Part shown: one piece after another, positions 15,254 to 22,711 of the stretch
Position numbering within the stretch: position 1 is the first letter of the stretch
Layout: each line of letters opens with the position of its first letter
Assembly: GCA_014138725.1 (NCBI GenBank)
Contig: JACJID010000006.1
Span: 1-64,000 of the forward strand
DNA from: Kutzneria viridogrisea
GTDB taxonomy: Bacteria > Actinomycetota > Actinomycetes > Mycobacteriales > Pseudonocardiaceae
DNA: 64,000 nucleotides
Direction: 5' to 3'
Notes under the pieces: model-generated
Told to the model about the DNA's origin: nothing
Seen by the model: only the letters and a program-made list of their open reading frames with translations
Database searches by the model: none
Program-made: the position numbers and the translations under genes

Positions 15254-16144
15254 ATGAGCTCGACGAGCCCCTTCCGCACCGCCATCGTGCCCGCCGCGGG
15301 CCTGGGCACCCGCTTCCTGCCGACCACCAAGGCCGTGCCCAAGGAACTGCTGCCCGTGGTGGACACGCCGGGCATCGAGCTGGTCGCCACCGAGGCCGCC
15401 GAGGCCGGGGCCAGCCGCCTGGTCATCGTGACCTCACCGGGCAAGGACGCGGTGGCGCAGTACTTCCGGCCGCAGCCCGAACTGGAGCAGACCCTGGCCG
15501 AACGCGGCAAGGACCACCTGCTGGCGAAGGTGCGCCGGGCACCCGAACTGCTCAAGGTGGAGACCGCGATCCAGGACAAGGCGCTGGGCCTCGGGCACGC
15601 CGTCGGCTGCGCCGAGGGCAACCTGACCGGCGAGGACGACGCGGTGGCCGTGCTGCTGCCCGACGACCTGGTGCTGCCGCGCGGGGTGCTCACGAAGATG
15701 GCCGAGGTGCGCGCCCAGTACGGCGGCAGCGTGCTCTGCGCCTTCGACATCCCGCGCGAGGAGATCTCCGCCTACGGAGTGTTCGACGTGCGCGAGATCG
15801 GTGAGCAGGACGTCAAGCGGGTCGTGGGCATGGTGGAGAAGCCCAAGGCGGACCAGGCCCCGTCCACCTTCGCGGCGGCCGGCCGCTACCTGCTGGACCG
15901 CGCCGTGTTCGAGGCCCTCAAGCGGATCACCCCGGGGGCCGGCGGCGAACTCCAGCTCACCGACGCCATCGCGCTGCTGATCGCCGAGGGGCACCCCGTG
16001 CACGTGGTGGTCCACCGGGGTGGGCGACACGACCTCGGGAACCCGGGGGGTTTCCTGCGTGCCGCAGTGGACTTCGCCCTCGAGGACCCGGAGTATGGCC
16101 CTGACCTGCGTCAGTGGTTGGAAGGTCGGATCGGGACAGCTTGA
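15254..16144 (+). CDS. galU: UTP-glucose-1-phosphate uridylyltransferase
   Basis: A 296-residue nucleotidyltransferase that makes UDP-glucose. The nucleotide loop PAAGLGTRFLPTTKAVPKEL, LPDDLV and the substrate motif VEKP are intact, and the length is normal. ATG 15254 is preferred because the -10 box TAGTCT ends 8 nt before it. Its product feeds GalT (1311-2429) and cell-wall glycan synthesis. The MoeA-like gene follows after 8 bp, so the two are likely co-transcribed. Confidence 0.95.
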   Translation: MSSTSPFRTAIVPAAGLGTRFLPTTKAVPKELLPVVDTPGIELVATEAAEAGASRLVIVTSPGKDAVAQYFRPQPELEQTLAERGKDHLLAKVRRAPELLKVETAIQDKALGLGHAVGCAEGNLTGEDDAVAVLLPDDLVLPRGVLTKMAEVRAQYGGSVLCAFDIPREEISAYGVFDVREIGEQDVKRVVGMVEKPKADQAPSTFAAAGRYLLDRAVFEALKRITPGAGGELQLTDAIALLIAEGHPVHVVVHRGGRHDLGNPGGFLRAAVDFALEDPEYGPDLRQWLEGRIGTA

Positions 16145-16152
16145 ACGGCACC

Positions 16153-17376
16153 ATGAGGTCAGTAGACGACCAGCTCGCCCGCGTGCTCGGCGCCGCGGTG
16201 CGGCCGGCACCCGTGCGGGTGGCGATCTCCGAGTCGCAGGGCCTGCTCTGCGCCGAGGAGGTCGTCGCCGAGCGCGCGCTGCCCGGCTTCGACCAGGCCG
16301 CCGTGGACGGGTACGCGGTGCGCAGCGTGGACGTGCAGGCCGCGGCCGAGGAGCCGGTGCAGCTGCCGGTGGTCGGCGAGATCGCGGCGGGCTCGCGCCA
16401 GCCCCGGCGGCTCCAGCCGGGGCAGGCGGTCCGGGTGGTCACCGGGGCGCCGCTGCCCACGCTGGCCGACGCGGTCGTGCCGCTGGGCTACACCGACGGG
16501 CACCAGGCCCGGGTCACCGTGCAGGTCCCGGTGCCCTCGGCGGCGTTCGTTCGGCGCACCGGCGAGGACGTGCAGACCGGGGACGTGGCCGTGCGCGGCG
16601 GGACCACGATCGGCTCGGCGCAGGTCGGCCTGCTGGCCGCGGTGGGCAGGGACAAGGTGCTGGTGCACCCCAAGCCCCGTGTGTCGATCATCTGCGTCGG
16701 CGACGAACTGGTGGACGTGGACCGCACGCCCGGCCCGGGCCAGGTCTACGACGTGAACTCCTACGCCCTGGCCGCCGCCGCGCGGGACGCGGGCGCCGAG
16801 GTGTCGCGGGTCGGCATCATCAGCAGCGATCTGCGCAGGCTCCGCGAGGTGATCGAGGGCAGGCTGCTGCTGTCGGAGATCGTGGTGGTCGCCGGGTGCG
16901 TCGGCGGCTTCGCCGGTGACGAGGTGCGCTCGGCGCTGGCCGACCTCGGCGAGCTGGACACCACCCGGGTGGCCATGCACCCCGGCTCCGCCCAGGGCTT
17001 CGGCAGGCTGGGGCCGGACTCGGTGCCCACCTTCCTGTTGCCCAGCAACCCGATGAGCGCCCTGGTGGTGTTCGAGGTGCTGGTCCGGCCGCTGATCAGG
17101 ACCGCGCTGGGCAAGCGCAACCCGCACCGGCGCATGGTCTCCGCCCGGCTGCTCTCCCCGATCACCTCCACCAAGGGGCGCCGCGGGTACGTGCGCGGCC
17201 AGCTGCTGCGCGACACCGACACCGACGACTACCTGCTCCAGCCGCTGGGCACCTCCGGAACGCACCTGCTCGCCTCACTGGCCGAGGCGAACTGCCTCGC
17301 CGTGGTCGACGAGGACATCACCGACGTGGCCATCGGCGACGAAGTCCAGGTCTGCTTCCTCGCCCAGCGCGGATGA
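16153..17376 (+). CDS. glp: MoeA/gephyrin-like protein (Glp)
   Basis: A 407-residue MoeA-fold protein. GFDQAAVDGYAVRS is the substrate-site motif, and the MPT-binding domain carries GDELVDVDRTPGPGQVYDVN. Classical MoeA inserts molybdenum into adenylylated molybdopterin. In actinobacteria the paralogue linked to the GlpR/SepX membrane protein, which is encoded two genes downstream here, acts in cell division and polar growth (Glp). I therefore favour Glp but cannot exclude cofactor synthesis. ATG 16153 (MRSVDDQ) matches mycobacterial MoeA1; no strong ribosome site is visible. Confidence 0.85.
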   Translation: MRSVDDQLARVLGAAVRPAPVRVAISESQGLLCAEEVVAERALPGFDQAAVDGYAVRSVDVQAAAEEPVQLPVVGEIAAGSRQPRRLQPGQAVRVVTGAPLPTLADAVVPLGYTDGHQARVTVQVPVPSAAFVRRTGEDVQTGDVAVRGGTTIGSAQVGLLAAVGRDKVLVHPKPRVSIICVGDELVDVDRTPGPGQVYDVNSYALAAAARDAGAEVSRVGIISSDLRRLREVIEGRLLLSEIVVVAGCVGGFAGDEVRSALADLGELDTTRVAMHPGSAQGFGRLGPDSVPTFLLPSNPMSALVVFEVLVRPLIRTALGKRNPHRRMVSARLLSPITSTKGRRGYVRGQLLRDTDTDDYLLQPLGTSGTHLLASLAEANCLAVVDEDITDVAIGDEVQVCFLAQRG

Positions 17377-18029
17377 CCCCCACCGAGCCACCCGTCGGCA
17401 GGCACCCGGGCTGGCCGGTCCGGCTCGGGCCGCTGCGCGTGGCGGCCGGTGTGGTGCGGCTGCGCCCGCCCCGGCTGCGCGACGCCTCGGCCTGGAGCCA
17501 GCTGCGCCTGCGCGACCGCGACCACCTGGAGAACTGGGAGCCCAGCGCGCCGGGCACCTGGGCGGAGCGCAACGGCCTGCTGTCCTGGCCGGCCCAGTGG
17601 TCCACCCTGCGCGCACTGGCCAGGCGTGGGCAGACCCTGCCGTTCGTGATCACCGTGGACGACCAGCTCGCCGGGCAGATCACCGTCGGCAACGTGCTGC
17701 GCGGCTCGCTGCGCTCGGCCTGGGTCGGCTACTGGGTGGCCAGCCACCTGGTCGGCGGCGGGGTCGCCACGGCCGCCGTCGCGCTGGTCGCCGACCACTG
17801 CTTCGGTGCGGCCGGACTGCACCGGCTGGAGGCCACCGTGCGTCCGGAGAACGGGGCCAGCCTGCGCGTGCTGACCAAGTCCGGGTTCCGCGAGGAAGGC
17901 CTGTTCCAGCGCTACCTGGACGTCGCGGGGGACTGGCGGGACCACATCTGCTTCGCCCTGACGGCGGAGGAGGCCACCGACGGCCTGGTAGGCCGGTTGG
18001 TCGCAGGCGGTAGGGCCCGGCTCGTCTAA
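17373..18029 (+). CDS. GNAT acetyltransferase, RimJ/RimL type
   Basis: A 218-residue GNAT protein of the RimJ-type N-terminal acetyltransferases. GGGVATAAVALVADHCF contains the acetyl-CoA pyrophosphate loop, and GLHRLEATVRPENGASLRVL is the motif B region of ribosomal-protein acetyltransferases. It overlaps the Glp gene by 4 bp (ATGA) and precedes the GlpR/SepX gene, the same order as in M. tuberculosis. The protein substrate is not known. Confidence 0.88.
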   Translation: MTPTEPPVGRHPGWPVRLGPLRVAAGVVRLRPPRLRDASAWSQLRLRDRDHLENWEPSAPGTWAERNGLLSWPAQWSTLRALARRGQTLPFVITVDDQLAGQITVGNVLRGSLRSAWVGYWVASHLVGGGVATAAVALVADHCFGAAGLHRLEATVRPENGASLRVLTKSGFREEGLFQRYLDVAGDWRDHICFALTAEEATDGLVGRLVAGGRARLV

Positions 18030-18117
18030 CCAGGTTCACCCGAAAGTGCGCTATTCACCACACTTGCGGAACCGTGTATCTCCGGCGTGCCTCGGAGACA
18101 CGTGTGACTGTTGTGAC

Positions 18118-18123
18118 TAACGT
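18118..18123 (+). promoter_or_regulatory. -10 box TAACGT of the SepX/GlpR gene
   Basis: TAACGT ends 47 bp before GTG 18171, so this gene has its own promoter and an mRNA leader of about 40 nt with an AGGGGAGGTGA ribosome site. A hairpin (about 18073-18103) lies upstream. Confidence 0.45.
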
Positions 18124-18170
18124 GGCGAAGACGGTCAGTGCGCCACTCGGACTCCAGGGGAGGTGACGAC

Positions 18171-18938
18171 GTGCCCAGCTCGTTGATCATCGTCGCGTTG
18201 GTGGTGGCGTGGCTCGTCGTTCTGGTCCCCATGATCGCGCGCAAGCGCCAGGAGGTCGCCAAGACCGCCGACTCGGCCCTGGCCTCCCGAGTGGTCCGCG
18301 GCGCACACGCGCAAGCCGAGGACGCTGAGGAGGAGCTCGACATGGCACACGTCGGCGAGTCCGAGACAGCCACGCCCGACGAGGACGAGGTCACCGAACA
18401 GCCCGAGTACTACGAGCAGCCCAGGCCCTACCGGCCCGGTCGCGGCGGCTACGACCCCGAGGCTGCGGCCGCCACCGCCCGCGCCAAGTACGCCTTCCGG
18501 CAGCGCGTCGTGCTGCTCCTGCTGCTCGCCGCCGTGGTCACCGGCCTGGTCGCCGGGCTCGCGCTGCCCCTGGTCTGGGGCGCGCACGGAGCCGTCGACC
18601 TGGTGCTCGTCGGCTACCTGGTGTACCTGCGCAGGCAGGTGCGCATCGAACAGGAGATCCGCGAGCGCCGCTCCGCCCGCACCCGCCACCTGGTCGAGGA
18701 CGAGGAGTACGACGAGGACGGCTACGAGTACGAGGCCGAGCAGCACGCGGAGGAGCCCGCCGAACCCGAGCAGCTCGTCGAGGAGGCTCCCCGGCAGAGC
18801 CCGCCCAGCCGCCCCGTGTTCCGCCCCCGCCAGGCCGCGCCCGGCACCGTCGTGGTCGACATCGACGACGAGGACCCCGCCTTCGAGGACCTCGACGTGC
18901 CCGCACGCAGGCAGTTCCGGCGGGCCGTCGGCGAATGA
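18171..18938 (+). CDS. sepX: Divisome membrane protein SepX/GlpR
   Basis: A 255-residue protein that begins with a membrane helix (SSLIIVALVVAWLVVLVPM), has a long acidic cytoplasmic linker, then two more helices (about 108-150), and a second acidic tail. This layout, and the place right after moeA-like and rimJ genes, match GlpR (the receptor of gephyrin-like Glp in corynebacteria) and SepX (a Streptomyces divisome protein). It probably recruits Glp to the division site. GTG 18171 has a GGAGGTGA site; the frame extends upstream to 18138 but without one. Confidence 0.85.
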   Translation: MPSSLIIVALVVAWLVVLVPMIARKRQEVAKTADSALASRVVRGAHAQAEDAEEELDMAHVGESETATPDEDEVTEQPEYYEQPRPYRPGRGGYDPEAAAATARAKYAFRQRVVLLLLLAAVVTGLVAGLALPLVWGAHGAVDLVLVGYLVYLRRQVRIEQEIRERRSARTRHLVEDEEYDEDGYEYEAEQHAEEPAEPEQLVEEAPRQSPPSRPVFRPRQAAPGTVVVDIDDEDPAFEDLDVPARRQFRRAVGE

Positions 18939-18940
18939 GG

Positions 18941-18959
18941 GGGGTGTGCGAAGCACCCC
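18941..18959 (+). terminator. Terminator after sepX
   Basis: GGGGTG (18941-18946) pairs with CACCCC (18954-18959) around a 7-nt loop, 3 bp after the sepX stop and before the tRNA promoter, whose -10 may be TATGCT at 18971-18976. Confidence 0.6.
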
Positions 18960-19011
18960 TTGGCGCCTGCTATGCTTCAAGAGCACTAAGGCGGAAGCTG
19001 ATGGTGCAAGC

Positions 19012-19084
19012 GGGGCTGTAGCACAGTTGGTAGCGCGTCTCGTTCGCATCGAGAAGGTCAGGGGTTCGATTCCCCTCAGCTCCA
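19012..19084 (+). tRNA. tRNA-Ala (anticodon CGC)
   Basis: A complete cloverleaf: acceptor GGGGCTG/CAGCTCC with the G3-U70 pair that identifies alanine tRNAs, D arm, anticodon stem TCTCG/CGAGA with loop TTCGCAT (anticodon 19045-19047), and a T arm with TTCGATT. It reads GCG codons. CCA is not encoded. Confidence 0.95.
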
Positions 19085-19096
19085 CTCAATACCGGG

Positions 19097-19130
19097 AGAC
19101 CCGTGTTCGCGGAAGCGCGAACACGGGTCT
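19097..19130 (+). terminator. Intrinsic terminator of tRNA-Ala
   Basis: A 15-bp perfect stem (19097-19111 with 19116-19130), loop GAAG, followed by TTCGTTTTGTTT. Confidence 0.85.
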
Positions 19131-19244
19131 TTCGTTTTGTTTCTGGGGGCCGAGCCCCCAGGCCCCCACGCCGGGGCTCCGCTCCGCACCCCGATCGGGG
19201 TGCCGGGTTGGAGTAAGTGCCAGCCAGGTCCACTCGAGTCCGGG

Positions 19245-19276
19245 AACCCCGTCCGCGGAAAACGCGGACGGGGGTT
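19245..19276 (+). terminator. Second, orphan terminator resembling the tRNA-Ala one
   Basis: AACCCCGTCCGCG (19245-19257) pairs with 19263-19276, with one extra G, and is followed by TCTCGTTGTTTGTT. The flanks resemble those of the first terminator (a tRNA-3'-end-like TCCACTC before, a CTGGGGG run with GCC-rich hairpin after). No tRNA precedes it, which suggests a decayed duplicate of the tRNA region. Confidence 0.6.
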
Positions 19277-19379
19277 TCTCGTTGTTTGTTCTGGGGGGCG
19301 ACCCCCATGCCTCCGGTGGGCTTCGCCCCCGAGCACTGGGGCTGGGCGCCAGCCTTCGTAGCCGAAAGCTGTTCGCGAA

Positions 19380-19446
19380 TGGGTGGGGAATTCGGTGGGG
19401 GTGAATTGGTGGGGGCCGTTGGGCGATGGGTGGGGGCCGGTGGGCG
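19380..19446 (+). other. G-tract cluster in a gene-free stretch
   Basis: At least five runs of GGTGGGG or GGTGGGGG, some spaced by AATT, occur in 67 bp on the plus strand. The 580 bp between tRNA-Ala and the next plausible gene (19664) otherwise hold the two terminators and no convincing ORF. The cluster could form a G-quadruplex. Confidence 0.4.
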
Positions 19447-19663
19447 CAGCGGTGAATTTGATCTTCAGGCGGCGTTTGTGCTGGTCCAGGGGTGTCTACC
19501 TGGTTTGTGGGAGAACGGGGCGGAAAGCCTTGTTGCGGCTCGCCGCTGATTGTTGACGACTCCTCTGCAACGCTGGAGGAGCCTCGCGGGCTCGGGCATT
19601 CTGGGGACCCGGACGGGCGTCGCCCGTGAATCCGGTTCACCACGTCGAAGAGAGGCAACTGCC

Positions 19664-19867
19664 TTGGGCTCCACCATCAGGCGCGCGCACCCGCCAGTAC
19701 GCCGCGGATGTCCCACCACGCCGACCGAAGTGGTCGTCGTGCTGGTTCTTGTGATCGCTGTCACGGCCATGGTGGTGACAGGTGTCGCGGTACCGGTCGC
19801 GGTGACCGCCTTGTCCGCGGTGACCGCGCTGGCGACAGGGGCCTACCGCCGCCCGGCCAGGGGCTAG
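19664..19867 (+). CDS. Possible small single-pass membrane protein
   Basis: A 67-residue ORF with a basic N-terminal third (RRAHPPVRR), one long hydrophobic stretch (about residues 24-58, rich in Val and Ala) and a PARG end. The TTG at 19664 has GAAGAGAGG upstream. The frame overlaps the start of the HTH gene in another frame, so only one of the two upstream extensions may be real. No family recognised. Confidence 0.35.
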   Translation: MGSTIRRAHPPVRRGCPTTPTEVVVVLVLVIAVTAMVVTGVAVPVAVTALSAVTALATGAYRRPARG

Positions 19868-20286
19868 CCATCAGCGGGGCGGGGAAGCGCACCTCGGGCC
19901 GACCGCAGTCGGCGGTCCGGGGTGACGGTGCGACGTCGAGGTTCGCGCGGGCGCTGCGCGGACTGCGGGAGCGCTCGGGCACACCGACCTACCGCGAGAT
20001 GGCCCGCAGGGCGCACTTCTCGTACACGGCGCTGTCCAAGGCCGCGGACGGCAGGCGCATGCCCGGCCTGGAGCTGACCCTGGCCTACGTGCGGGCCTGC
20101 GGCTGCGACGAGCGCGAGGTCGACCAGTGGCAGCGGCTGTGGCAGCGCGCGCAGGCGGAGCTGGCGCAGGCACTGCAGACCCAGGCGTTCGCCTCGCTGC
20201 TGCGGACCAGGCGCCGTCACGACCGGGCCTCCGTGGTGCTGGTGGACCGGGAACACTTCCACCTGCGCGGCTACCGGGAGGTCTAG
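19708..20286 (+). CDS. XRE-type helix-turn-helix protein, start uncertain
   Basis: From about 19937 the frame encodes a clear actinobacterial HTH domain: FARALRGLRERSGTPTYREM, then SYTALSKAADGRRMPG and LTLAYVRACGCD, followed by a short helical tail. Upstream of that there is no good ATG, GTG or TTG in frame except ATG 19708, which would add about 75 low-complexity residues. The true start may be non-canonical, or the protein may be coupled to the small ORF ending at 19867. Its stop overlaps the convergent MAB_1171c-type gene by 4 bp (CTAG). It probably regulates the adjacent ImmA/IrrE cluster. Confidence 0.65.
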   Translation: MSHHADRSGRRAGSCDRCHGHGGDRCRGTGRGDRLVRGDRAGDRGLPPPGQGLAISGAGKRTSGRPQSAVRGDGATSRFARALRGLRERSGTPTYREMARRAHFSYTALSKAADGRRMPGLELTLAYVRACGCDEREVDQWQRLWQRAQAELAQALQTQAFASLLRTRRRHDRASVVLVDREHFHLRGYREV

Positions 20287-21446
20287 TGCTGGCTACGGGG
20301 GACCAGGGGTGACCGGTCGAAGGCCACGGCGACCTTCGTCCACCAGGCCACCTCCGCGGCGAGGTCCGCGGTGCCGGTGAGGGCGGGCACCGGGTCCTCC
20401 TGCTCCGCGGTCACCGTGTGTTCCGCGCGGGCCAGCCCGGAGGCGATGCCCGCCGCCTCGACGAGCGCGGACAGGTCCTCGCCGGTCAGCCCGGCCTCGG
20501 CACCCAGCTCGGCGGCCCTGCGCCGCACCTCGTTGTCCACGTACGGGCCGATCTGCGAGCGGCCGTCCCAGATCTCGATGATCCGCCGGTACAACAGCCA
20601 GTCGGCGTCCTGCATCCGGACGCGGTCGTGCCACGCGGTGCGCGGCGGGTCCATGGCGATCTGCGGGGCAGCGGTGTGCAGGGCGGCCCACAGCGGGTAG
20701 AGCCTGCGGTGCGCGCGACGTCGCCGCCAGGCGCGCACCGCGGCGGAGGCGCGCGGGCCGAGCGTGGGCAGCGCGGCGCCGAACACCGAGACCGCGACCG
20801 ACACGGGGGCCACCACCTCGTTGACCAGCCGATCCGGCCAGAACGGCCGGTCACCGGCCAGGGACACGGCCATGTAGACGAGGTCGTGCAGGACGAACGC
20901 GGTGGCACCCAGGCAGCCGACCGCGATGGTGCGCAGCCCACGGCGCAGCCAGCGGCGCGAGGTCTCCCGAGCCGCCCACCGCCAGGACAACAGGCCGATG
21001 GACACCACCGTGACGCCGAGGTAGCCGTCGTACAGGGCTGCCGCCGCCACCGCCGACCAGGGTGCGCCGGGACCGAACCGGGTGTCGATCTGGTCACCGG
21101 CCAGCGCGAACAGCCCGACGAGCGCCGCCGACACGACCAGCGCCGAGGCCAGGTGCAGCCGGACCCGTCGACTGCCGTGCACCGAGTAGGTGAAGAACGA
21201 GCGCAGTGCCAGCGCGGCGCCCACCACCAGCACGTGCTGGACCGGCCAGGTGAGGTTGAACCCGGCCAGGCTGTTGATCTCCGGGTGGACCGGCTGGATG
21301 GCCACGGCCACGCCGAGCAGCAGGCAACCGAGCCAGATCACGCGCAGCGCGCGGTTGCCGTTGCGACGGATCGCGCGCAGCCACATCAGCTCCACCGCGG
21401 CCACCAGCAGCGCGGTGACCAGAGCGGCCAGTGCGGCGCTAGTCAT
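20283..21446 (-). CDS. MAB_1171c family putative membrane transporter
   Basis: A 387-residue protein with about seven membrane helices in the first 235 residues and a conserved cytoplasmic C-terminal half (RLYPLWAALHTAAPQIAMDP, then LYRRIIEIWDGRSQIGPYV). This is the pattern of the MAB_1171c family of actinobacteria, often beside XRE and ImmA/IrrE genes. It overlaps the metallopeptidase gene by 8 bp, so the two are translationally coupled. The name 'transporter' is putative; no substrate is known. Confidence 0.8.
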   Translation of the reverse strand: MTSAALAALVTALLVAAVELMWLRAIRRNGNRALRVIWLGCLLLGVAVAIQPVHPEINSLAGFNLTWPVQHVLVVGAALALRSFFTYSVHGSRRVRLHLASALVVSAALVGLFALAGDQIDTRFGPGAPWSAVAAAALYDGYLGVTVVSIGLLSWRWAARETSRRWLRRGLRTIAVGCLGATAFVLHDLVYMAVSLAGDRPFWPDRLVNEVVAPVSVAVSVFGAALPTLGPRASAAVRAWRRRRAHRRLYPLWAALHTAAPQIAMDPPRTAWHDRVRMQDADWLLYRRIIEIWDGRSQIGPYVDNEVRRRAAELGAEAGLTGEDLSALVEAAGIASGLARAEHTVTAEQEDPVPALTGTADLAAEVAWWTKVAVAFDRSPLVPRSQH

Positions 21447-21972
21447 CCGCCGGGCCGAGCGCGTCCGCCAGGTGGTCGAGCACCCTGGCGTCGTCCTCGG
21501 GCAGCCGTGCGCCCGGCTCGTCCAGGCTGCGCCTGCGGCCCGCGCGCTGCCACACGGCGGCGGCGAACATCTCCGCCTCCAGCTCCTCGACGTTGTTGTA
21601 GCCGGTGCGCCCGAGCACCTCGCGCAGCAGTTCCTCGGACAGGTCCGGCATCAGCGCCTTCAGCAGCTGCAGCTGCTGATCGCGCAGCGGGTCCCCACCC
21701 CGATGACACAACAGCATGTGCCCCACCTCGTGCAGGATCGTGTTCTCCTGGTGCAGCGGCGAGGTCGCGTCGCTGTAGAAGATCAGGTCCATTTCGGGCA
21801 GCGCGATCCACGCCCCCGACAGCGAGGACCTGCCCATCGGCACCAGCTGGATCGGGCGGTCCCGGCGACGGCCCAGCTCGGCGCAGAACTCGTGGATGTC
21901 GAACGGGTCGCCGATGGGCAGGCCGTCGAGGATCTCCTCGATCCGCCCCCGGATCTCCGCGCGCCGTCTCAT
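21439..21972 (-). CDS. ImmA/IrrE family metallo-endopeptidase
   Basis: A 177-residue protein with the zinc motif HEVGHMLLCH (about residues 82-91) of the ImmA/IrrE family, whose members often cleave XRE-type repressors on signal. An XRE-type HTH gene lies just beyond the membrane protein gene, which makes it the obvious candidate substrate. ATG 21972 follows a strong TATACT box (21986-21981) by 8 nt, so the mRNA is probably leaderless. It is divergent from the sigma factor gene. Confidence 0.85.
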   Translation of the reverse strand: MRRRAEIRGRIEEILDGLPIGDPFDIHEFCAELGRRRDRPIQLVPMGRSSLSGAWIALPEMDLIFYSDATSPLHQENTILHEVGHMLLCHRGGDPLRDQQLQLLKALMPDLSEELLREVLGRTGYNNVEELEAEMFAAAVWQRAGRRRSLDEPGARLPEDDARVLDHLADALGPADD

Positions 21973-21980
21973 CGCTGGGC

Positions 21981-21986
21981 AGTATA
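21981..21986 (-). promoter_or_regulatory. -10 box TATACT of the ImmA-membrane protein operon
   Basis: The box is close to the bacterial consensus and ends 8 nt before ATG 21972. TATAGGT on the opposite strand overlaps it and may serve the sigma factor gene. Confidence 0.6.
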
Positions 21987-22036
21987 GGTAGCCCCGGGCG
22001 CTGACCTGCGGGGAACTCGACGGGGGCGAACGGCCA

Positions 22037-22711
22037 ATGGCAGGTGGAGGACCTGACAGATCGGAGTCCAGCCGTGCCGACCCCGCCGCCGAGATGGCCA
22101 TGACCGAGCTCGCGCAGCACCGCGAGCCGACCGTGGCGCTGTCGGACGCCGCGGTGATCAGGAGTTCACTGGCCGAGCCCGCCGTGTTCGCCGCGGTGTT
22201 CGACCGGCACGCGTCGACCATCCGCGGCTACCTGACCCGCAGGGTCGGCAGCCAGCTCGCCGACGACCTGACCGCGGAGACCTTCCTCACCGCGTTCCGG
22301 CTGCGCCACCGCTACGACCAGGACCGGCCGGACGCGCTGCCCTGGCTGTACGGCATCGCGGCCAACCTGCTGCGCCAGCACCGCAGGGCCGAGGTCCGCC
22401 AGTACCGGGCCCTGGCCAGGACCGGGGTGGACCCGGCCACCGAGGGACATGCCGAGGCGGTCTCCGCGCGGGTGGCCGCGGGCACCGTGACCCGGCAGTT
22501 GGCCGCCGCACTGGCCAGGCTCAACGCGGGCGAGCGCGAGGCGCTGTTGCTGCTGGCCTGGGCCGGTCTGTCCTACGAGGAGATCGCCTGCGCACTGGAC
22601 GTCCCGATCGGGACCGTGCGGTCCCGGATCAGCCGGGCCCGCGCCAAGGTCCGCGCCGCACTCGGCGGCACCGACCCCACCTGCCCCGTCGAGGAGCCGA
22701 TCGATGGCTGA
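22037..22711 (+). CDS. ECF-type RNA polymerase sigma factor
   Basis: A sigma-70 family protein of up to 224 residues. Region 2 (FAAVFDRHASTIRGYLTRRV, DDLTAETFLTAF, LPWLYGIAANLLR) and region 4 (LSYEEIACALDVPIGTVRSRISRARAKVR) are intact. Starts at 22037, 22094 and 22100 are all possible; MTELAQHREP at 22100 looks most like family N-termini, but none has a good ribosome site. The gene for its membrane partner overlaps by 8 bp. Confidence 0.88.
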   Translation: MAGGGPDRSESSRADPAAEMAMTELAQHREPTVALSDAAVIRSSLAEPAVFAAVFDRHASTIRGYLTRRVGSQLADDLTAETFLTAFRLRHRYDQDRPDALPWLYGIAANLLRQHRRAEVRQYRALARTGVDPATEGHAEAVSARVAAGTVTRQLAAALARLNAGEREALLLLAWAGLSYEEIACALDVPIGTVRSRISRARAKVRAALGGTDPTCPVEEPIDG

